DNA from: Pteria penguin
Taxonomy: Eukaryota > Mollusca > Bivalvia > Pterioida > Pteriidae
Length of the DNA: 64,000 bases
NCBI GenBank assembly: GCA_035048485.1
Contig: CM068580.1
Location: 60,963,983-61,027,982 of the forward strand
Reading direction: 5' to 3'
In this document: positions 59,678 to 64,000 of the stretch, in pieces
Numbering within the stretch: position 1 is the stretch's first letter
How the letters are laid out: every line of letters starts with the position of its first letter
Made by a program: the position numbers and the translations under genes
The notes under the pieces: generated by a model
What the model saw: the letters and a program-made list of their open reading frames with translations, nothing else
Database searches by the model: none
Told to the model about the DNA's origin: nothing

Positions 59678-60664
59678 TCATGTACTCCTTATATAGGATT
59701 TAAATGCATCCGACTTCCAACGACCTAACAAACGAATTTGACTATCACTCATTCCCAAATCTGCACAATGTGAGGCCATGCCTATTCGGAAAGAATGACC
59801 TTTAATATGGGTTGAATCGAATGTGGTAAATGACAGACATCTCCTTAAGACTGTCGCAAACTGAAACTTGCTTACAGGTAAATAAGGGCCGATTGAGAAG
59901 AGGGGGCCCGGCATATTGCCTCTAAGCTGTAGGTAATGTTTTAAGCACTGTACAGGGCAATAGGACACATCTGAAGCTGCCTTAATAGTTAGATGAATGG
60001 GGTTACCTGAATGGTGCTTGAAATTGGTGAAAGTTATGACAAGGCTATCCCTGTTGGTTTGAATCTGATTGACTTGCAATGTATTTTGGTTACTGGACCC
60101 TGACGTTATTTCCCCTATTCTTAAAAATCCATAGAAAGCCAGCAAAAACATGGCTTTATACATGACCCTCTCATATGCATTAGAAATTGCATGGTATACT
60201 GCATTACAGATACTGTGTAAAATGTTTTTAGTAATGGGCAATCTAAAGTCCTGAGCAGGTTTGAGTTTGCGACATGAATGTAATAATTTCTGTATTAAAA
60301 ATGAACTGCTAAAATCGGGTAAATCGTTCATCTTATGTATATAGCTGACTGCGGACATGTATGAAGTTATAGTTGAGGCTGCATATCCTTTGGAATAGAG
60401 ATATGAGATAAATAGTGCGAGAACTTGAGTCTTAATGGGAAGCACTGGTGATAAGCCATGAATTGCTGCAAAGTTGCTGAAAAGAGTCCATGCCCGCGAG
60501 TAGCTTTTCGCTGATGACTTGTTCAAAGATGCTCCTAATAAGTTATCCAGAACCTTGGTTAATGCGGAAAAGGTGGTAGGGGTGGAACCGCTACTGGCCT
60601 GTCGTCTGCCCAAGGAGCCAATTGTTGGAAAAGCTGTACCTTGCAACGAGAAAGACAATCGCAT
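59678..60664 (-). CDS. Tyrosine recombinase (YR) of DIRS-type element
   Basis: 328 residues. The N-terminal helical core-binding part (about 35-130, SAKSYSRAWTLFSNF then SKGYAASTITSYMSAVSYI) is followed by the catalytic domain. That domain has R182 in FLRIGEIT, a beta-hairpin Lys candidate K216, H290-x-x-R293 in KGHSFRIGMAS, W316 in LGRWKSDAFK (the second His/Trp position, as in Cre) and nucleophile Y324 in SYIRST. All catalytic positions are present. In DIRS elements this enzyme integrates a circular cDNA without target duplication. The frame overlaps the RT frame by 106 nt, so the ATG at 60664 may be reached by reinitiation or a separate message. Confidence 0.9.
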   Translation of the reverse strand: MRLSFSLQGTAFPTIGSLGRRQASSGSTPTTFSALTKVLDNLLGASLNKSSAKSYSRAWTLFSNFAAIHGLSPVLPIKTQVLALFISYLYSKGYAASTITSYMSAVSYIHKMNDLPDFSSSFLIQKLLHSCRKLKPAQDFRLPITKNILHSICNAVYHAISNAYERVMYKAMFLLAFYGFLRIGEITSGSSNQNTLQVNQIQTNRDSLVITFTNFKHHSGNPIHLTIKAASDVSYCPVQCLKHYLQLRGNMPGPLFSIGPYLPVSKFQFATVLRRCLSFTTFDSTHIKGHSFRIGMASHCADLGMSDSQIRLLGRWKSDAFKSYIRST

Positions 60665-62220
60665 AGTAAATTTTCCTTAGATGTTAAATGTTTTGCCTTA
60701 AATAAAATATTGAATTTAAGGCATGTAAGGACCAAACGCCTTATTAAGTACATAATGCAGTGGTCTTTTGATGTTTGTTTGTTTATAACATGAACCAATG
60801 CCATGTTGTCGGTGTTGAATAAAACACATTTATTTTGTAGATATTTTGACCATATTTCTACTGCTAAAACAATTGGATAAAGTTCTAGTGTGGCAATGTT
60901 TTGGTTACTCCATTGTTCGTCCCATTCCCCATAAAACCATTCGCTACCGAAGATGGCTGCGTAACCAATGGTTCCAGAAGCATCCATATATAGCCTAAGA
61001 TTACTAGAACTGATGAATTGCTCTGGTAGGAACATGCATTTGCAATTAAAACTATTTAAAAACTCTAACCAAACATGAAGGTCATACTTGACCTCTTTTG
61101 TTAATCTAATTCTGTAGTAAGGTTTTGTCAACCCTATAGTCAAGTTAATCAACCTTCTTAAAAATGTTCTACCAGGTATGATAACGTTGCATGCGAAGTT
61201 AAGTAACCCAACCAGAGACTGAAGTTGTTTAAGTGTCACTTTCTCTTTGGTTAAAAAGAGGCTGATTGTATCTTTACACTTCTGTATCTTATCTACAGGA
61301 AGTCTCACTTCCATTTTGACTGTGTCAAGTTCGTATCCTAAAAACGTAATGACTTGACATGCATCATAGGTTTTGTCTTTTGCTAATGGTACACCAATGT
61401 CCTTACACATGCTTAGGAACTCTTTAAGTTTTATACTACCAGATTTATATGATTTTTCTATAATTATGAAATCATCTAAAACATGAGTTATATATTGAAT
61501 TCCAAGCTTTTTCTCTGCTATCCACTGTAAAGCTGTGCTAAACTGTTCAAATATTTTGCATGAAGAGCTTAAACCAAACGGCAAGCAGCAGTCAAAGTAA
61601 TATTGACCTTGCCATTGAAACCCTAGGTATTTGAACTGTGATTGATTTAAATTTATATTTCTGAATGCTGCCTTGATATCTGTCTTAGCACAGAATGAAC
61701 CACTGCCACATTGTTTAATGAGTTTGATAGCATGCTCCACCGATGAGTATTGAACAAATGACTCCTCAGTAGGGATGCCATCATTAATAGATTTCCCCTC
61801 TGGATATGATAAATGGTGTATCATGCGGAATTCGCCAGGTTCTTTCTTTTCTATCAAGCCAAGAGGGGAACAATGGAAATCCAGGAAAGGTTTAGTTGGG
61901 AAAGGGCCTTTTATTCTACCCAACTTTAACTCTTTGTTGATTTTTGTTTGCACAATGTCTGGGTGTTGTAATGCTGATGGTAAATTGATGCAGTTTTGAT
62001 ATTCAAATTTACCTTGTTTACTAAACCCTATGTAAAATCCCTTGTTAAACCCGTTTAACAAATAATCACAAGATGTGCTTTCGTATCCTTCTAGCCAACT
62101 TTCTAATTTACTTGGATTTATTGGGGTTGGGCCTGCTGGTGGGATTAAAAGTTGTTTCTTGTTGAGCTCTTTCATTGGCTTGGTTATGTTTGCCACTTCT
62201 AACAAACCTTTCCATGACAC
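60559..62220 (-). CDS. Reverse transcriptase - RNase H of DIRS-type element
   Basis: 553 residues. RT motifs: KTDIKAAFRNI (D181), LPFGLSS (213-219) and HVLDDFII (D249, D250; the box is LDD). A thumb segment follows, then RNase H with D413 (LYMDASG), E446 (ATLELYPI), D471 (FNTDN) and D521 (LLCDCLSR). The SPLGLIEKK and FRMIHHLSYP wording near residues 118-140 is characteristic of DIRS/Ngaro RTs. The frame is uninterrupted. It starts inside the end of the Gag-like frame (113-nt overlap, +1 register) and ends inside the recombinase frame. The product copies the element RNA to cDNA. Confidence 0.93.
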   Translation of the reverse strand: MSWKGLLEVANITKPMKELNKKQLLIPPAGPTPINPSKLESWLEGYESTSCDYLLNGFNKGFYIGFSKQGKFEYQNCINLPSALQHPDIVQTKINKELKLGRIKGPFPTKPFLDFHCSPLGLIEKKEPGEFRMIHHLSYPEGKSINDGIPTEESFVQYSSVEHAIKLIKQCGSGSFCAKTDIKAAFRNINLNQSQFKYLGFQWQGQYYFDCCLPFGLSSSCKIFEQFSTALQWIAEKKLGIQYITHVLDDFIIIEKSYKSGSIKLKEFLSMCKDIGVPLAKDKTYDACQVITFLGYELDTVKMEVRLPVDKIQKCKDTISLFLTKEKVTLKQLQSLVGLLNFACNVIIPGRTFLRRLINLTIGLTKPYYRIRLTKEVKYDLHVWLEFLNSFNCKCMFLPEQFISSSNLRLYMDASGTIGYAAIFGSEWFYGEWDEQWSNQNIATLELYPIVLAVEIWSKYLQNKCVLFNTDNMALVHVINKQTSKDHCIMYLIRRLVLTCLKFNILFKAKHLTSKENLLCDCLSRCKVQLFQQLAPWADDRPVAVPPLPPFPH

Positions 62221-63112
62221 GAAAGGGCCGTTGGATAGGTTTGGTACAGGTTGAAAAAGGGTGGAAAGCCCCGCAGTTGAAACAGGAATGTTGGTACTTG
62301 CAGGAAATCCCTGCCTTACAGATCTTACCTGAATGGTAGTTAAAGCAGGTGCCCTTTGGAATTAAGGGGTTATGTTTTTTAGTAAAACTGTTAGATTTTT
62401 CCGCTTTGGCACTAGTTACAACGCTAAGACGTGCATTGACATAGAGCTCCATGTGTATATCGCCCCAAACCACTTGGCCTTGTTCAATAAGGTGACGAAA
62501 TTCCTTATCATATAGTCTCCAATCCCCTTTCACTCTAGCAATTTCCCTGACAGTTTCCATATGTTTGGCCAGTTTCAGATGATGGTCTTTATATTTAGTG
62601 CAATAGATTGCTGAAAACCTATTCCATGCAGTGATCCAATCATACAGTGTGTTTGAATCAGTAGAGTCCTGCTTGTCGCTGGCAGACTCAATTTGTTGTA
62701 TTATAAAACCCCCTGATTCATCCTGCTCTTGTATTTGAAGGGCATACCTACTTTGTTTACTAGGTTTATCTGATACAAGTGATGACATCTCTACAAACTG
62801 ATTAGACCATATTCTGGTTTTAATTCTGTCTGACACCTTTGCCTGTATTGGCACAGCTGTGCTAACAAAACCAGAATTATTAGCCGTACTACGGTAGTTA
62901 CCTGTAATAGTTCCTACGTGGTTTACCACAGAATCCTCAACAATCCGATTGGCATCTTCGGAAGAGCTACTCAATGTTTGTGGGCCAGTTGGTCCACTTT
63001 CATCTGATAATTGCAGGTTTACCTGATCTATTTGAAGTACCTCCCTGTCTACCCGGATGTTGTTACTGTTTTGATTAGTGGGGACATTGCTACTACTGTT
63101 AGTTATTTTTAT
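62108..63112 (-). CDS. Gag-like protein with CCCH and CCHC zinc fingers (DIRS-type element)
   Basis: Open from just after a stop (63112) to 62108, 334 codons. No ATG occurs before about 62788, so expression by a +1 shift from ORF1 or a non-ATG start is possible. A helical central part (TLYDWITAWNRFSAIY and a REIARVKGDWRLYDKEFRHL stretch) precedes a nucleic-acid-binding tail. The tail has C-x8-C-x5-C-x3-H in CFNYHSGKICKAGIS then CKYQH, and C-x2-C-x3-H-x4-C in CFNCGAFHPFSTC (genome 62246-62347). The pairing of a CCCH finger with a shortened zinc knuckle is seen in Gag-like proteins of DIRS/Ngaro elements. The last 113 nt overlap the RT frame. Confidence 0.8.
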   Translation of the reverse strand: MKITNSSSNVPTNQNSNNIRVDREVLQIDQVNLQLSDESGPTGPQTLSSSSEDANRIVEDSVVNHVGTITGNYRSTANNSGFVSTAVPIQAKVSDRIKTRIWSNQFVEMSSLVSDKPSKQSRYALQIQEQDESGGFIIQQIESASDKQDSTDSNTLYDWITAWNRFSAIYCTKYKDHHLKLAKHMETVREIARVKGDWRLYDKEFRHLIEQGQVVWGDIHMELYVNARLSVVTSAKAEKSNSFTKKHNPLIPKGTCFNYHSGKICKAGISCKYQHSCFNCGAFHPFSTCTKPIQRPFRVMERFVRSGKHNQANERAQQETTFNPTSRPNPNKSK

Positions 63113-63374
63113 TTAAAACAGTACTTCCCTGAGACGGCATAAGCTGCTGAAACAAGGCAGTGACCTCCGTTCGCAGAGTGTCAGTAACCTTTTGGGTTAC
63201 TTGGTCTGTTATTGTTCTGATCAGTTCAACATTACTGCCACAAGCCTGACTTGGATTCACACTCGCCTCAGAGACAGCAGGAGAATCGTCAAAAGAATGT
63301 GCCTTTCTCCTGGGCCGTTTGGTAGCGTTTTTAGACGTTGTTCCAGTCACAATCCGTTTTCTTTTCGGTGCCAT
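63099..63374 (-). CDS. ORF1 of DIRS-type element (91 aa, basic N-terminus)
   Basis: The ATG at 63374 was chosen because it begins MAPKRKR, a nuclear-localisation-like basic cluster with a second one (KRPRRK) at residues 19-24. An upstream in-frame start at 63590 would add 72 unremarkable residues. Residues 48-85 form an amphipathic helix (VELIRTITDQVTQKVTDTLR) suited to self-association. It ends TAA at 63101-63099, where the Gag-like frame is already open in the +1 register. It may be the N-terminal part of one Gag protein or a separate small protein. No enzymatic domain. Confidence 0.6.
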   Translation of the reverse strand: MAPKRKRIVTGTTSKNATKRPRRKAHSFDDSPAVSEASVNPSQACGSNVELIRTITDQVTQKVTDTLRTEVTALFQQLMPSQGSTVLNKNN

Positions 63375-63639
63375 TTCTACAAAAGTAGCAACATAGGGCG
63401 CATTTTGCCCTAAAATTAAAATGTGAAACATGTTTCCTATTTCAATTGGCAGACTAATTAAAAAACCCCAAAACCGGACTAAGTGATTCCGGAATACACA
63501 GCGCTTGAGTTGTGCACTTTGTGCATGCACTAGATGACATTGTGCTAAAATACGGGCATTTATCATGAGTTTAAGTAAGACATAATCCATGAAGGATGAG
63601 AGAAAATTGTTATGCTAATGTGAAGATTAAGTACTTACA

Positions 63640-63960
63640 TCTAAAGGACTTGCGTAAGGAAATACAAACCTTACGAATGTACACGTGCGTACTCACAGCG
63701 AGACTGGGAGTGCACATCTCCAGGAAAATCATATCGAAATGATAATCCAGCGGAGATAAAGATTATGCTTCAGGAAAAACAAGCTTACAAATAATACATG
63801 TACCCCCAGCGAGACTGGGAATGCACAGTGTTATCCAGCGGAGATCAAAATATATCTCAGGAAATACAAACGTACAAACACCCACAGCGAGACTGTGAAT
63901 GCAAAAACTCCAGGAAAATCATGTGGAAATGATAATCCGGCAGAGATCAAAATATATCTC
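63640..63960. repeat. Three-unit repeat upstream of DIRS-type ORF1
   Basis: The core CAGCGAGACTGGGA begins at 63696, 63807 and 63885 (third copy CAGCGAGACTGTGA). Each is followed by TGCA, then, in copies 1 and 3, CTCCAGGAAAATCAT and GAAATGATAATCC, then CGGAGAT-like and CTCAGGAAATACAAAC-like blocks. Copy 2 lacks about 33 bases. It lies 5' of the coding region on the minus strand, so it could be promoter or terminal repeat sequence. No matching sequence was found at the other end within the window. Confidence 0.75.
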
Positions 63961-64000
63961 AGGAGTGGAATTTTAAAACTTAAATTTTTCCGGTCAAATA

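Larger units (their letters stand above)
59201..63960 (-). mobile_element. DIRS/Ngaro-type tyrosine-recombinase retrotransposon, coding region open
   Basis: Minus-strand order is ORF1, CCCH/CCHC Gag-like, RT-RNase H, tyrosine recombinase, with adjacent frames overlapping. This layout, without aspartic protease or DDE integrase, is that of DIRS-order elements. No Dam-like methyltransferase or hydrolase domain was seen. The four frames contain no internal stops, so the copy may be young. The outer ends are not certain: palindromic repeats at 59399-59653 and a hairpin at 59201-59259 lie on one side, and a three-unit repeat at 63640-63960 on the other. It would lie antisense inside PIPOX if that gene continues to the right. 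Confidence 0.85.

Noticed and set aside
59678..60664. Domesticated host recombinase or Crypton
   Set aside because: It directly follows and overlaps an RT-RNase H frame and a Gag-like frame, which places it in a DIRS-type retrotransposon rather than a Crypton or host gene.
61775..61999. Plus-strand open frame
   Set aside because: Shadow of the RT-RNase H frame on the minus strand.

Overview
This window is eukaryotic, intron-rich, AT-rich DNA that looks like a bivalve mollusc genome. The basis is inference: GT-AG introns of hundreds to thousands of bases, tRNA-derived SINEs with an (AATC)n tail, CR1/Jockey-type LINE remnants, a DIRS-type retrotransposon, and abundant simple repeats. No operons or bacterial signals were seen.

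Three host genes can be supported, all on the + strand. (1) A small death-effector-domain protein (two coding exons, 7297-9358, 176 codons). (2) A complete SMAP-type ArfGAP gene (12 coding exons, 22317-42381, 444 codons plus stop). Every junction keeps frame and a polyadenylation signal lies near 44860. (3) The first two coding exons of a peroxisomal sarcosine oxidase/pipecolate oxidase (PIPOX) homologue (49832-49936 and 56533-56684). The rest of this gene presumably lies beyond the right edge.

The remainder is mostly mobile DNA. From left to right: the right part of a large palindrome-ended repeat (1-1508); a 519-bp TIR element (1982-2500); inverted tRNA-like SINE copies and (TA)n tracts (3.7-4.8 kb); a LINE relic (4.96-6.1 kb); a fold-back MITE (6891-7052); the DED gene with a SINE in its intron; a second palindrome-ended repeat (11153-13748) abutting a broken LINE (13749-14870); 250-270 bp tandem repeats (about 15 kb); three MITEs and a third LINE (17.1-21.9 kb). 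Inside SMAP introns sit a 1.5-kb TA-flanked TIR element, a 128-bp tandem array containing a fold-back MITE, and a 4.27-kb palindrome-ended repeat with about 853-bp internal tandem copies. Downstream of SMAP are two more SINEs. In the PIPOX region are a LINE tail, a 1.92-kb TIR element with 7-bp target duplications, and, on the minus strand, a DIRS-type element. This last has open reading frames for ORF1, a CCCH/CCHC Gag-like protein, RT-RNase H and a tyrosine recombinase, with structured repeats on both sides.

No convincingly new biochemical system was found. The most interesting parts are the apparently intact DIRS element with its palindromic repeat array and 59-bp hairpin, the tandemly amplified palindrome-ended repeat family, and a MITE whose empty target site is preserved in neighbouring tandem copies. 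Coordinates of repeats are read by eye and may be off by several bases.
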